Source: Thalassobacillus cyri
Lineage (GTDB): Bacteria; Bacillota; Bacilli; Bacillales; Halobacillaceae
Direction: 5' to 3'
Assembly: GCF_900107755.1 (NCBI RefSeq)
Contig: NZ_FNQR01000016.1
Location: 1 to 64,000 of the forward strand
Length of the DNA stretch: 64,000 bases
Shown: positions 51,116 to 60,191 of the stretch, in pieces
How the letters are laid out: each line of letters begins with the position of its first letter
How positions within the stretch are numbered: the first letter of the stretch is position 1
Translations under genes and position numbers: made by a program
Notes under the pieces: model-generated
Told to the model about the DNA's origin: nothing
Database searches by the model: none
What the model saw: only the letters and a program-made list of their open reading frames with translations

Positions 51116-51859
51116 ATGAAACCTTTATTACATATCGACAACCTCCATGGAGGATATACACATAAAAATGTATTGCATGGGATTTCTTTTGATGTCTATC
51201 CAAATGAAATCGTCGGACTGATTGGCTTGAATGGTGCCGGTAAAAGTACGACAATCAAACATATCATCGGGATGATGCAGGCTAAAAAAGGACAAGTAGC
51301 GGTCAACGGACAACGGTTTGAAGAAAATCCGGAAGCTTATCGCCAGCAAATGGCTTACATTCCGGAAATGCCGATACTCTATGACGAGTTGACATTGTAC
51401 GAACATCTGCATTTGACTGCGATGGCTTATGGGATAGAGGAACAACAGTTCAAACAACGGCTGAATCCGCTTTTGAAAGAATTTCGGCTGGAAAAGAAAT
51501 TGAACTGGTTTCCTGTTCATTTTTCCAAGGGGATGCGGCAGAAAGTGATGATCATGTGCGCCTTTTTGATCGAGCCCTCATTGTATATTGTCGACGAACC
51601 GTTTGTAGGACTTGATCCGCTTGGTATCCAGTCCTATCTCCAGTTGATGGAGGAAATGAAACAGGCAGGTGCAGGTGTACTGATGTCTACCCACATTTTG
51701 GCGACGGCCGAACGATACTGCGATCGTTTCGTTATTTTGCATGATGGTGAAATTCGTGCCAAAGGAACGCTGGAGGAGCTTCGTGAATCGTTCCGGATGC
51801 CGGGTTCATCGTTGGATGACTTATATGTCCAATTGACAAAGGAAGAGAGCCATGATTGA
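51116..51859 (+). CDS. ecsA: ABC transporter ATPase EcsA
   Basis: This 247-residue ATPase, exactly the size of B. subtilis EcsA, has Walker A GLNGAGKSTT (about 37-46), the signature FSKGMRQKVMIMCAFL, Walker B LYIVDEPFVGLDPLGIQ and an STHILATAERY switch. With EcsB it affects secretion, competence and regulated proteolysis by RasP, probably by exporting peptides. ATG 51116 follows AGAGAGG. The end overlaps ecsB by eight bases. Confidence 0.95.
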   Translation: MKPLLHIDNLHGGYTHKNVLHGISFDVYPNEIVGLIGLNGAGKSTTIKHIIGMMQAKKGQVAVNGQRFEENPEAYRQQMAYIPEMPILYDELTLYEHLHLTAMAYGIEEQQFKQRLNPLLKEFRLEKKLNWFPVHFSKGMRQKVMIMCAFLIEPSLYIVDEPFVGLDPLGIQSYLQLMEEMKQAGAGVLMSTHILATAERYCDRFVILHDGEIRAKGTLEELRESFRMPGSSLDDLYVQLTKEESHD

Positions 51860-53066
51860 TGCAAAAGCGTTTTGGCTGAAAAGGTTCAATGAGCATACCA
51901 AAGAAACAGGAAGGTACTTAAGATATATTTTCAATGGCCATATCGCGGTCGCCATGATATTTTTCATTTCCGCCCTGGCTTTCTACTATCAGCAATGGCT
52001 GGCCAATTTACCGGAAAACTTTCCAACCGCTTTGATTGTGGGCATCGCATTTGGTTTGATTGCCAGCTATAGTCCGGTGCGAACTCTATTAAAGGAGCCG
52101 GACCTCGTGTTCCTGCTGCCGGCAGAACATCAGTTGGATGACTACTTCAAACGTTGCCTTTATTACAGCTATGTCATCCAGCTATATTTGGTACTGCTTG
52201 TGGGGGCGGCATTAGGTCCGCTTTATTTCGCGAGCTATCCTGAGCAGGGAACCAATTATTATTTATTGATGCTTCTAGTGGTGTTAATTTTCAAAGTTTG
52301 GAATATGCTCGCCAACTGGTGGATGTTGAAAGAGCGTAATGCTACCACCAGGCTTTGGGATCTGTTGATCCGTATCGTGCTCAATATCGTCGTCTTTTAC
52401 TTTTTCGCGGCTGGCGAATTGCTGTTCGCAGGTATAGTCACCGTCTTGCTGTTCGGCGTCACCATGTACAATTATACACTAGCTAAGAAAAAGCCTGGCC
52501 TTGTATGGGATGTCCTCGTGGAAAAAGACCAGGCGCGGATGCGGGCGTTCTACCGGATCGCCAATATGTTTACGGATGTCCCACATTTAAAAAATACGAT
52601 CAAAAAACGCCACTGGCTTGTCGGGTTGCTAGTGAAGCCCGTACCTTACAAACAATCCGAATCGTTTGATTATCTATACCGGATTACGTTTGCTCGCAGC
52701 AGCGATTATGTGGGGATGTATTTCAGGCTGGTTGTCATCGGCGGGCTGGCGATTTATTACGTCCCGAACATCTGGGTGAAGGTAGCATTCGCGATTCTGT
52801 TCCTCTACTTGAGTGCTTTCCAGATGATGACACTGTGGAACCATCACCGGACGATTGCCTGGATGGATTTATATCCATTGAAACAGGAATGGAGGCAGCA
52901 GGCCGTCCTGAAATGGCTGCTTATGCTGATGCTGTTTCAGACTTTTTTATTCGGACTGCTGTTTATTATCCAGTGGAATCTGCTCGGCCTCGTCCTCGTC
53001 TGGGGCGGCGGTGCGGTTTTCAGCTGGCTGTTTACCCAAAGCTATATCAAACCAAGATTGACATAA
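51852..53066 (+). CDS. ecsB: ABC transporter membrane subunit EcsB
   Basis: The 404-residue membrane subunit has about six to seven helices clustered at residues 35-75, 100-200 and 295-400. It starts MIDAKAFWLKRFNEHTKETG with KRFNEHTKE near the N-terminus as in other EcsB proteins. Helix-rich loops contain KEPDLVFLLPAEHQLDDYFK, the interface with EcsA. It partners EcsA in the exporter needed for RasP function. The operon ends here; ecsC is displaced by a repeat copy. Confidence 0.94.
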   Translation: MIDAKAFWLKRFNEHTKETGRYLRYIFNGHIAVAMIFFISALAFYYQQWLANLPENFPTALIVGIAFGLIASYSPVRTLLKEPDLVFLLPAEHQLDDYFKRCLYYSYVIQLYLVLLVGAALGPLYFASYPEQGTNYYLLMLLVVLIFKVWNMLANWWMLKERNATTRLWDLLIRIVLNIVVFYFFAAGELLFAGIVTVLLFGVTMYNYTLAKKKPGLVWDVLVEKDQARMRAFYRIANMFTDVPHLKNTIKKRHWLVGLLVKPVPYKQSESFDYLYRITFARSSDYVGMYFRLVVIGGLAIYYVPNIWVKVAFAILFLYLSAFQMMTLWNHHRTIAWMDLYPLKQEWRQQAVLKWLLMLMLFQTFLFGLLFIIQWNLLGLVLVWGGGAVFSWLFTQSYIKPRLT

Positions 53067-53109
53067 GCGAAGGGGCTTGAAATCAAGCCTCTTTTTTCTT
53101 TTGGCTCTG

Positions 53110-53572
53110 TTAAAGGTTATTGTTGAATAATTTAATTTTAAGGCCGTAAAGTTGAAGACACTCGATTCCGAGGCTTTCATGTGTATAAGAGGGCTTCAGG
53201 AAACGGTTCGCTTTCCGTGGGCGTGTGCTGAGTCTCCTCAGGCTTCGTCTTGCGGGGCCTCATCTATCACTCAGCTTCCACAGGACTTTGCATTTTCACC
53301 TTGAGTTAACCCACGCACGAAGGAAATGCGTAGCATTTTCGAGGAGTCTCACCGTTTCCCTACGCCCCTTGAATTGAAAATTTAGGTGGAATCGATTGAA
53401 TTCCATTCTGTTTATGAAGATGAAAATAAAGATCAACTACCATAACAGTGCCGTCTTCCCCGTGGAAAGCGAGTTATTTCCAAGAACCCATTTCTCTACT
53501 ATCTTGAAACTGAGTCTTAAGCAATTGGGAGCTTAGCTGTAAAATTAACACTGAGATTAACAGAGCTTTTTT
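53110..53572. repeat. Dispersed mosaic repeat, copy 4, between ecsB and ecsC
   Basis: The left end (53,139-53,175, GGCCGTAAAGTTGAAGACA) and right end (53,500-53,545, CTTGAAACTGAGTCTTAAGC then GGGAGCTTAGCTGTAAAAT) match copies 2 and 3. The inside is the GC-rich module only: GGAAACGGT (53,199-53,207) is mirrored by ACCGTTTCC (53,351-53,359), and CTTTCCGTGGGCGTGTGCTG matches 48,370. About 55 bases are added within it (53,290-53,345). The 99-base hairpin is absent apart from GGAAAGCGAG at 53,463. Confidence 0.75.
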
Positions 53573-53645
53573 ATTAAGGGGGGAGGGAGTGAATTTCTTC
53601 GCCACCAATAGTAATATAGAGCCAACCAGTTTAGGAGTGATTAGT

Positions 53646-54359
53646 ATGTTGACAGCTTACGAGGAGACTGTACTTAAAGAAGCGAAAAGATGGGAGAAGT
53701 CGTTAAGCAAACGATCACCATTATTGCAGCGTTCATCTAAGCAGTTTCAGAAGAAAATCAACAAAAAAATACCAGAGCGTGTTCACCATGTCGTAACGGA
53801 AAGTATCCGAAAAATGATTGAGCTTGCATTAACAAGCTCCGATTATATCGATCCAGTAGAAATATCATCGGAAGCCTCTTTCAGGGAGAGGGAAGAAATG
53901 GTACACAAACGATTGAAAAAGTATAAGCGGACCGCTGCCATTGAAGGCGCAGGTACAGGAGCGGGAGGATTATGGCTGGGGATGGCTGATTTTCCCCTTT
54001 TGCTCAGCCTTAAAATGAAATTTTTGTTTGACGTCGGTCAGATCTACGGTTATGAGGTAAGGGATTATCGGGAGCGGATGTATATCCTGCAAGTCTTCAT
54101 GCTCGCTTTTTCCAGCGATGCCAATCAAAAAGAGGTAGCGATGATCCTAGCTAATTGGGAAGAGGAGAAAGAAAAATGGCGGGAAGTCGATTGGAAAACA
54201 TTGCAGTTAGAATATCGTGATACCATCGATTTTGCTAAAATGCTACAGCTGCTGCCGGGCATCGGTGCTATTGTCGGGGCAGTAGCCAATACGCGCTTGC
54301 TGGAGCAATTAGGGGAGACGGCCATGAACTGCTACCGTCTCCGATTGCTTCGAAATTAA
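53646..54359 (+). CDS. ecsC: EcsC family protein
   Basis: The 237-residue protein matches EcsC (PF12787): MLTAYEETVLKEAKRWEKSL at the start, AAIEGAGTGAGGLWLGMADF with a glycine-rich hydrophobic stretch, and DFAKMLQLLPGIGAIVGAVA near the end. Function unknown; it is the third gene of the B. subtilis ecs operon but dispensable for known Ecs phenotypes. ATG 53646 follows AGGAGTG. Here it is 580 bases from ecsB and must have its own promoter. Its stop overlaps the convergent yhaA stop by four bases. Confidence 0.92.
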   Translation: MLTAYEETVLKEAKRWEKSLSKRSPLLQRSSKQFQKKINKKIPERVHHVVTESIRKMIELALTSSDYIDPVEISSEASFREREEMVHKRLKKYKRTAAIEGAGTGAGGLWLGMADFPLLLSLKMKFLFDVGQIYGYEVRDYRERMYILQVFMLAFSSDANQKEVAMILANWEEEKEKWREVDWKTLQLEYRDTIDFAKMLQLLPGIGAIVGAVANTRLLEQLGETAMNCYRLRLLRN

Positions 54360-55534
54360 TAAGCATGCTTTTCCTGATAGGAACGATACGCCTGTAGCAG
54401 TGTTTTTGCCGCAAGCGGGAGCGCTCTTTCATCAATGTCGAATTTCGGATGATGATGGGGATAAGCATGTCCCTCGATTTTTGCGCCTGTAAAGTAAAAG
54501 GCACCTGGTTTTTCCTCCAGATAATAAGCGAAATCTTCTCCGGCCATGCTTGGTGCTGTTTCTCTGGCAGTTAAGGTTTCATCTGCCTCGTGAGCATGCT
54601 TCAGGATCAGGTCTGCCTCATCCGCATGGTTGATCACCGGAGGGTAGCCTTTGTAATAATCGAATTGATAGTCTGCATCATAAGGGAGGCAGGAGGCTTT
54701 GATGATCTTTTCCATCTCTTCGATAATCGTATCCTGGATATCCGCATCAAAGGTACGCACGGTTCCCGTGAGTTTGGCAGTGTCTGCGATGACGTTGAAC
54801 GCTGTACCTGATTCAAATTGTGCGACGGTGACAACGGCTGTCTCTAGCGGGTCAAGGCGCCGACTGACAATTTGCTGCAACGAGGTGACAAGCTGGGAGC
54901 CAATGACCAATGCATCTTTTGTTAAGTGGGGCTGGGCTCCGTGCCCGCCTTTCCCTTTGATGAGAATTTCAAATCGGTCTGCTCCAGCCATAAAGGGACC
55001 TTTGGCGGTTTCGATGGTCCCTAAGGGAGTTGTAGCCCATAGATGGGTACCGAAAACTGCGTCCACATCTTCTAATGCACCGGTTTCGATAATCGGTTTC
55101 GCTCCACCAGGGGCATATTCTTCCGCATGCTGATGCAAAAATACAATTGTGCCTGGTAAATCGTGTTGATAGTCCACCAGTACCTTGGCGAGGGACAGTA
55201 GGGTTGCTGTATGACCATCATGGCCGCACGCATGCATGGCGCCGTCATTTTTTGATTTATACGGTACATCATTTTCTTCCTGGATCGGCAATGCATCGAA
55301 GTCGGCTCTGAGGGCGACCGTCTTTCCTGGCTTATCACCTTCAAGCCTGGCGATGATCCCGTTTCCACCTACGTGTGCTTGATAGGGGATACCGAGCTGT
55401 TCATATGTATCTGCAATGTACTTGGCTGTCTTTTCTTCTTTGAATGATACTTCAGGATATTGGTGTAAATATCGCCTGATCTCTACCATTTCTTCATATG
55501 CCTGATCAATTGCCGTGAAGATTTCTTGCCACAT
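54356..55534 (-). CDS. yhaA: M20-family amidohydrolase/aminoacylase YhaA
   Basis: The 392-residue zinc/manganese peptidase of the M20D family removes acyl groups from N-acyl amino acids or related conjugates. Metal-site segments are YKSKNDGAMHACGHDGHTAT with its Cys-Gly-His, FLHQHAEEYAPGGAKPIIE with the paired Glu, GTHLWATTP, and a C-terminal YPHHHPKFDIDE. The position beside ecsC is conserved with B. subtilis. GGAGGAG precedes the start. Confidence 0.93.
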   Translation of the reverse strand: MWQEIFTAIDQAYEEMVEIRRYLHQYPEVSFKEEKTAKYIADTYEQLGIPYQAHVGGNGIIARLEGDKPGKTVALRADFDALPIQEENDVPYKSKNDGAMHACGHDGHTATLLSLAKVLVDYQHDLPGTIVFLHQHAEEYAPGGAKPIIETGALEDVDAVFGTHLWATTPLGTIETAKGPFMAGADRFEILIKGKGGHGAQPHLTKDALVIGSQLVTSLQQIVSRRLDPLETAVVTVAQFESGTAFNVIADTAKLTGTVRTFDADIQDTIIEEMEKIIKASCLPYDADYQFDYYKGYPPVINHADEADLILKHAHEADETLTARETAPSMAGEDFAYYLEEKPGAFYFTGAKIEGHAYPHHHPKFDIDERALPLAAKTLLQAYRSYQEKHAY

Positions 55535-55607
55535 CGATTAGCTCCTCCTTTACAGTTTGCGTGTCCTTATTCTACCACATCCTCGGTCAGTGTCAGAATA
55601 GTTCAAT

Positions 55608-55650
55608 TAATAGAAAGGCGCTCTGACGGTCATTTGTCAGAGCGCTTAAT
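55608..55650 (-). terminator. Terminator of the ferritin-like gene
   Basis: AGGCGCTCTGAC pairs with GTCAGAGCGCTT. T-rich DNA lies on the minus side (CTTTCTATT). Confidence 0.72.
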
Positions 55651-55655
55651 GGTTT

Positions 55656-56090
55656 TTAGGATAAACGAGGATCAGCCAACAGGCGTTCCATCTCTTCCAT
55701 ATGATGCGTTTCATCAGCAATCATATCATCAAGCTTTACGACCAGTTCGGTAAGGCCTAGTTCCTCTGCCTGCTTTTTACGTGTTTCGTAGCGGTTGATC
55801 GTGTCTTCCTCTGACTTACGTGCTTCTTCCAGCATATCCTTGACGTTTGTAAACTGTTTGACTTCTGCCGGCGTAGTCGTCGGAGTACCACCTAAGATCT
55901 TTATTTTTTCCGATAGATACAGAGCGTGGCCTTGTTCGTCACCGATTTCCCCTTCGAAAAATGGCTTTAGCACAGAGTAGTAAAGCCCATCCACAGTAGA
56001 TGCATTGTAGGTATACATGATAGCCGCGGCATATTCATTCGCTAAATCTTCATTTAAACCTTCAATTAATTCTTTCATTTTTTCATCCAT
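55656..56090 (-). CDS. Ferritin-like domain protein
   Basis: This 144-residue four-helix protein has di-iron-type ligands: LNEDLANEYAAAIMYTYNAS (helix A Glu), FFEGEIGDEQGHALYLSEKI (helix B Glu and E-x-x-H) and DDMIADETHHMEEMERLLAD (last helix E-x-x-H). It resembles bacterioferritin or DUF892/rubrerythrin-like domains, implying iron storage or peroxide detoxification. CGAAAGGGTG precedes ATG 56090. Confidence 0.85.
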   Translation of the reverse strand: MDEKMKELIEGLNEDLANEYAAAIMYTYNASTVDGLYYSVLKPFFEGEIGDEQGHALYLSEKIKILGGTPTTTPAEVKQFTNVKDMLEEARKSEEDTINRYETRKKQAEELGLTELVVKLDDMIADETHHMEEMERLLADPRLS

Positions 56091-56195
56091 TGATTATCAC
56101 CCTTTCGATTATTCTTCATCCACAGGTAATATTCCCTGGATTGTTTTTAATAAACGTAGTAGTGGGTATCGTAATGAAGAATAGAGGTGTTAGGG

Positions 56196-56831
56196 ATGTT
56201 GACACAAAAACAACGGTACTTTCTGGCTGCTATGGTAATCCTGGCATTGCTCTCTGTTGTCATTTTCACGATGGAAGTGAAAGGGAATGGGAAACCGGCC
56301 ATCGACCGCTGGGCGAATCAGTTTGTTGCTGACATCGAAGGCACAAGTATCGAAGCCATTTTCCGTTGGGTTACAGAATTAGGCTCAAGCATAGCTTTAT
56401 ATACGATTGCAATTATCTTTGGCCTGGTGCTGTGGCTGTATTTTAAAGATCTGATTGCAGGGATTATGCTTGTGCTCGGGGTGGCGGTCGGTTATGGTGC
56501 CAATTTCTTAATCAAGCATTTGGTAGAGCGGGAACGCCCCCGTATATTGGAGAGCGTCGATGGAACAGGGTTGAGTTATCCCAGCGGACACGCCATGGTT
56601 TCAATGGTTACTTATGGACTCTTGATTTATTTTTTAATAGGAAAATTGAACAATATGAAAACTGCCATCTGGATGATCGCTTCAGGCATGGTATTGATTT
56701 TATTGATAGGGTTCAGCCGCTACATCCTGCGGGTGCATTATCTGACCGATGTGGTAGCTGGATTCAGTTTCGGTATCCTTGTGGTGGTCATCTGGCTTTC
56801 TATCTATCATTGGGTAAAAAAAAGAAAATAA
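56196..56831 (+). CDS. PAP2-family membrane phosphatase
   Basis: The 211-residue protein has six membrane helices and the three PAP2 motifs: KHLVERERPR, SYPSGHAM and SRYILRVHYLTDVVAG, with catalytic His in the second and third. Such enzymes hydrolyse undecaprenyl pyrophosphate or phosphatidylglycerol phosphate outside the membrane and can confer bacitracin tolerance. ATG 56196 follows AGAGG. Its proximity to liaFSR, a bacitracin-responsive system, is suggestive only. Confidence 0.92.
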   Translation: MLTQKQRYFLAAMVILALLSVVIFTMEVKGNGKPAIDRWANQFVADIEGTSIEAIFRWVTELGSSIALYTIAIIFGLVLWLYFKDLIAGIMLVLGVAVGYGANFLIKHLVERERPRILESVDGTGLSYPSGHAMVSMVTYGLLIYFLIGKLNNMKTAIWMIASGMVLILLIGFSRYILRVHYLTDVVAGFSFGILVVVIWLSIYHWVKKRK

Positions 56832-56938
56832 TCATCTCCGTCTTAAGGCGGAGAAGAAACCATTCCTCCGTGCGTTACTGCCCGGGGGTTTTTTTGTGAT
56901 AATAAAGACAAGGAAGGATCCTGGAAAGAAGGGATTAA

Positions 56939-56952
56939 AGACATAAATGTCT
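56939..56952 (+). promoter_or_regulatory. Inverted repeat upstream of liaF
   Basis: AGACAT-AA-ATGTCT lies 36 bases before liaF and may be an operator, possibly for LiaR; it does not fully match the known LiaR box. Confidence 0.3.
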
Positions 56953-56987
56953 AATTTACAAAAGATAGAGATAAAAAGGGATGAGCG

Positions 56988-57758
56988 ATGATGAGAAAAG
57001 GATGGTTACAATTTCTGCTTGCTTTTTTGTTGATAGCAGTTGGCATTATACTGGTGCTGGAGAACCTCGGAGTAATTGAAAAAACGTTGTATTTTTCCTG
57101 GGGCATCATTATTGCGGCCTGCTTGACAATTATAGGGCTAAAGCTTTGGTGGGACCGCATCACCGGCAACGGTGGCTCATGGATGGCAGGGTCTTTCCTG
57201 TTCATTTATGGAGTATTGGTGCTGCTGGGTAAGGTAAATGTTATTCCGTTCACTTTCGGAGATGTGCTGCAATTATGGCCGCTGTTGTTCATCTATATCG
57301 GATTTGGGATATTTCTTGGCGGCAGCAAACCAAAATTCCGGGTAGAGGTAGATACGAATGGCGGGGATGGGAAAGCTGCAAAAAAGAAACATAAAAAACA
57401 ACACATGGTAATCGGCGATCATCAATATACTGCAGATAACTGGAAAGTAGAGCCAATGGAGCTGCGCAATGTGGTCGGCGACTATCATTTTGATTTTACG
57501 AAAGCTTTCATTCCTGAAGAAGATACTCCGATTTCCGTGAAGGGATGGGCTGGAGATATTAAGATGCTGATGCCCGAGCATCTGGAATTTCGTATTGAAG
57601 CATTCGTGAAAGCAGGCAATATTTCCATCCTGGGGAAAAAGACAGATGGCATCAACCGTACGGTGTCTTATGAGACGCCAGGCTACCAGGAAGCGACACG
57701 GAGGTTGACGGTCGCTATTGAATTAAAGGCCGGCGATATCCGGGTCGATAAAGTATAG
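56988..57758 (+). CDS. liaF: LiaF-like inhibitor of the Lia stress system
   Basis: This 256-residue protein has four N-terminal membrane helices (FLLAFLLIAVGIILVLENLG through LLFIYIGFGIFLGGS) and a C-terminal cell-wall-active-antibiotics-response domain (FDFTKAFIPEEDTPISVKGW, GDIKMLMPEHLEFRIEAFVK). LiaF keeps LiaS off until the lipid II cycle is disturbed. It directly precedes liaS. The start follows AAAGGGATGAG. Confidence 0.9.
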   Translation: MMRKGWLQFLLAFLLIAVGIILVLENLGVIEKTLYFSWGIIIAACLTIIGLKLWWDRITGNGGSWMAGSFLFIYGVLVLLGKVNVIPFTFGDVLQLWPLLFIYIGFGIFLGGSKPKFRVEVDTNGGDGKAAKKKHKKQHMVIGDHQYTADNWKVEPMELRNVVGDYHFDFTKAFIPEEDTPISVKGWAGDIKMLMPEHLEFRIEAFVKAGNISILGKKTDGINRTVSYETPGYQEATRRLTVAIELKAGDIRVDKV

Positions 57759-57764
57759 GAGCGG

Positions 57765-58832
57765 ATGAATATGTTGAAGCGGTTGAGCAGTATCCGATAC
57801 AGCTTTATAAGATCTCATTTATTCGGTTTAATATTGAACACGTTCGTCCTCCTTGCGGTGCTGTTGTCGATTCATGTTTGGTTTTCACCGTCATGGCTGT
57901 CGCCGGGGGCTATTCTTTTGTTTATGTCTGTTTACTTTTTGCTTGGCCTGTTTATGTCTTTTTATGCAGGCTTCCGGTCAAGTGGAGATCTGAAAGACCG
58001 GATTGACAGTTTATCAACCGTCATTACCCATCTCGCGAGGGGCAATTTCAAAACGAAGGTATTATTCAGTGAAGAAGATGAAATTGCCAGGATTGGTGGA
58101 GAATTGAATGAGCTTGGCGGAAAACTGCAGGAGCAAAAGGAGTCATTGGTACGGTTGGCGGATGAGAAAGCAGAACTGGCAAAAAAAGCCCATAGTGCCG
58201 CGACCATTGAAGAGCGTCAACGGCTGGCCCGTGATTTACATGATGCGGTAAGCCAGCAGTTATTCGCATTGACCATGATGTCTCAGGCTGCGGTAAGAAT
58301 GTTTGATAAAAAGCCGGAAAAAGCGAAACAGCAGCTGGAAGAAATCACTTCCATGGCGCTGCAGGCACAAACAGAGATGCGGGCATTATTATTGCATCTT
58401 CGTCCTGTTCATTTATCAGGAGAACCTCTAGCGACGGGGATCAAGCGGCTGGTAGAGGAATTGGAACAGAAATGTCCGATCCATTTTCACCTCCATCTGG
58501 AAGAAACAGAGGTTTTTTCTCAAACAATCGAAGAGCATTTGTTCCGTATCGTCCAGGAAGCACTTTCTAATATTCTGCGTCATTCTAATGCAACAGAGGT
58601 AAAAGTGACAGTAAACAGGAAAAACAAGGAACTATTTTTACATATTGGAGATAATGGCGTCGGTTTCGATACCGCTGAAAAAGAAACGATTGTTGCTTCC
58701 TACGGATTGAAGACGATGAAAGAAAGAACCGAGGAAATCGGGGGAGCCTTTGCCATCCGCTCACGGGAAGGTGAAGGGACGCATATTGATATTCGTGTGC
58801 CATTACGGGAAGTGAAGGGGGAGATTGGATGA
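57765..58832 (+). CDS. liaS: Sensor histidine kinase LiaS
   Basis: The 355-residue kinase has two membrane helices (about 20-38 and 48-68) with a very short extracellular loop, a HAMP-like region, a HisKA_3 dimerisation segment RQRLARDLHDAVSQQLFALT with phospho-His159, and an HATPase domain (QEALSNILRHSNATEV, GDNGVGFD, YGLKTMKERTE). It is an intramembrane-sensing NarL-type kinase acting with LiaR. The stop overlaps the liaR start as ATGA. Confidence 0.93.
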   Translation: MNMLKRLSSIRYSFIRSHLFGLILNTFVLLAVLLSIHVWFSPSWLSPGAILLFMSVYFLLGLFMSFYAGFRSSGDLKDRIDSLSTVITHLARGNFKTKVLFSEEDEIARIGGELNELGGKLQEQKESLVRLADEKAELAKKAHSAATIEERQRLARDLHDAVSQQLFALTMMSQAAVRMFDKKPEKAKQQLEEITSMALQAQTEMRALLLHLRPVHLSGEPLATGIKRLVEELEQKCPIHFHLHLEETEVFSQTIEEHLFRIVQEALSNILRHSNATEVKVTVNRKNKELFLHIGDNGVGFDTAEKETIVASYGLKTMKERTEEIGGAFAIRSREGEGTHIDIRVPLREVKGEIG

Positions 58833-59464
58833 TACGGGTAGTGGTGGTGGATGACCATGATGTTGTACGAAAAGGAGTCATCGCTTATCTGAACACGGAA
58901 GACGAGCTTGATATTGTCGGTGAAGCCTCGAGCGGATATGAAGGAGCAGCATTGGTGGCAGAACTGAAGCCGGATGTGGTATTGATGGATCTGATCATGG
59001 AGAATGGGACCGGGATTGAGGCTACTGAAACAATCATGGCCGATCATCCGGGTTGCAAAGTGATCATATTGACAAGCTATTATGACGATGAAAAGGTATT
59101 TCCGGCTTTAGAAGCAGGCGCGTTCAGCTACATGCTGAAGACATCTTCTGCGGATGAAATAGCGGGTGCGATCAAAAAAGCATACCGTGGCGAAAATACA
59201 ATCGAACCGAAGGTACAAAGCAAAATGATGAATCGCTTTCGATCTTCAGAAAAGAAACCCCATGACGAGTTGACGCAAAGGGAACTGGAAGTATTGTTAT
59301 GTATCGGTGAAGGAATGACGAATCAGGAAATCAGCGATTCCCTTTATATCGGTATCAAGACGGTCAAAACCCATGTCAGCAATATCCTCAGTAAACTCGG
59401 CGTTCACGACCGTACCCAGGCGGCAGTCTATGCTCATAAGAATCGATTATTGAAAAAGATATAA
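58829..59464 (+). CDS. liaR: Response regulator LiaR
   Basis: This 211-residue regulator has a receiver domain (VVVDDHDVVRKGV, phospho-Asp54 in VVLMDLIMENG, Lys near KTSSADE) and a C-terminal LuxR-type helix-turn-helix (LTQRELEVLLCIGEGMTNQE, KTVKTHVSNILSKLGVHDR). It should activate the envelope-stress response when phosphorylated by LiaS. The liaI/liaH targets are not found in this window. Confidence 0.94.
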   Translation: MIRVVVVDDHDVVRKGVIAYLNTEDELDIVGEASSGYEGAALVAELKPDVVLMDLIMENGTGIEATETIMADHPGCKVIILTSYYDDEKVFPALEAGAFSYMLKTSSADEIAGAIKKAYRGENTIEPKVQSKMMNRFRSSEKKPHDELTQRELEVLLCIGEGMTNQEISDSLYIGIKTVKTHVSNILSKLGVHDRTQAAVYAHKNRLLKKI

Positions 59465-59549
59465 ATAAAAAGAAGCCGAGCGGACGTGAAAATCCGGCTT
59501 GTGAGCGATCAATTTAGCTGAATTTACGATTAAATTGCAAGTGAATATG

Positions 59550-59582
59550 AAAAGTGAGCGGCCTCATGCCGCTCACTTTTTT
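59550..59582. terminator. Bidirectional terminator between liaR and hmoB
   Basis: AAAAGTGAGCGGC pairs with GCCGCTCACTTTT over a five-base loop. Confidence 0.92.
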
Positions 59583-60087
59583 ATTCATCTACAAATTGAA
59601 CCATATGGTATTGCGTAATATAAGCATTCCCATCAATGAAGGAAGGTTTTTTGCCGTGATTTGGTCCGGAGTTTTGATGTGCCTTCTCAAAAGATTGGGA
59701 ATTCTTCCAGTCCTCAAAATCATTTTCATTTCGCCACTGAGTCAATACGACATAGGTGTTTCCCTTTAAAGGACGGAGAATGCGCAAGGCCTGGAAACCT
59801 TCCATTTGTTCAACGCCGCCTTTGCGGTTTTTAAAACGATCTTCAAAAACTGGACGACCTTCATCACTGACCGGAATGTTATTCATTACCACGAACCCGT
59901 CGGGCTTCATTTCACCTACAGCTTCTACGGTTTCATATTCCCGTCCTTCTTCGAATATGGACGGTTCACCTTCATGGTAAGCGACTGTCTTGTCCTCGTC
60001 TTGCATGAAAAAGAGTGTAGTTTCTGGGTGTTTCTTATCTAGATTTGCTAAATAGTTTGGTGTACCATTTGTCATAGAAACTTTCAT
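59581..60087 (-). CDS. hmoB: Heme-degrading monooxygenase HmoB-like
   Basis: The 168-residue protein has a C-terminal antibiotic-biosynthesis-monooxygenase fold: VMNNIPVSDEGRPVFEDRFK, GFQALRILRPLKGNTYVVLT, and WKNSQSFEKAHQNSG with the probable heme-ligand His. The N-terminal 65 residues (TTLFFMQDEDKTVAYHEGEP) are the extra domain found in B. subtilis HmoB (YhgC). It opens heme to release iron. The location beside pbpF and hemE is conserved. ATG 60087 follows GGAAAGGGG. Confidence 0.9.
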   Translation of the reverse strand: MKVSMTNGTPNYLANLDKKHPETTLFFMQDEDKTVAYHEGEPSIFEEGREYETVEAVGEMKPDGFVVMNNIPVSDEGRPVFEDRFKNRKGGVEQMEGFQALRILRPLKGNTYVVLTQWRNENDFEDWKNSQSFEKAHQNSGPNHGKKPSFIDGNAYITQYHMVQFVDE

Positions 60088-60191
60088 TTGCACATTTCCC
60101 CTTTCCATTATAAATTCAGTGTAGCAATGAAAGAATTGAAAAAACAAGTTAAAACCCATACAGGAAAGATAGAAGAAAGGATGCACAAACC

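Noticed and set aside
48972-53645. tRNA or rRNA genes in the larger gaps
   Set aside because: No cloverleaf, CCA end or rRNA-like conserved sequence was seen in any gap of the window.
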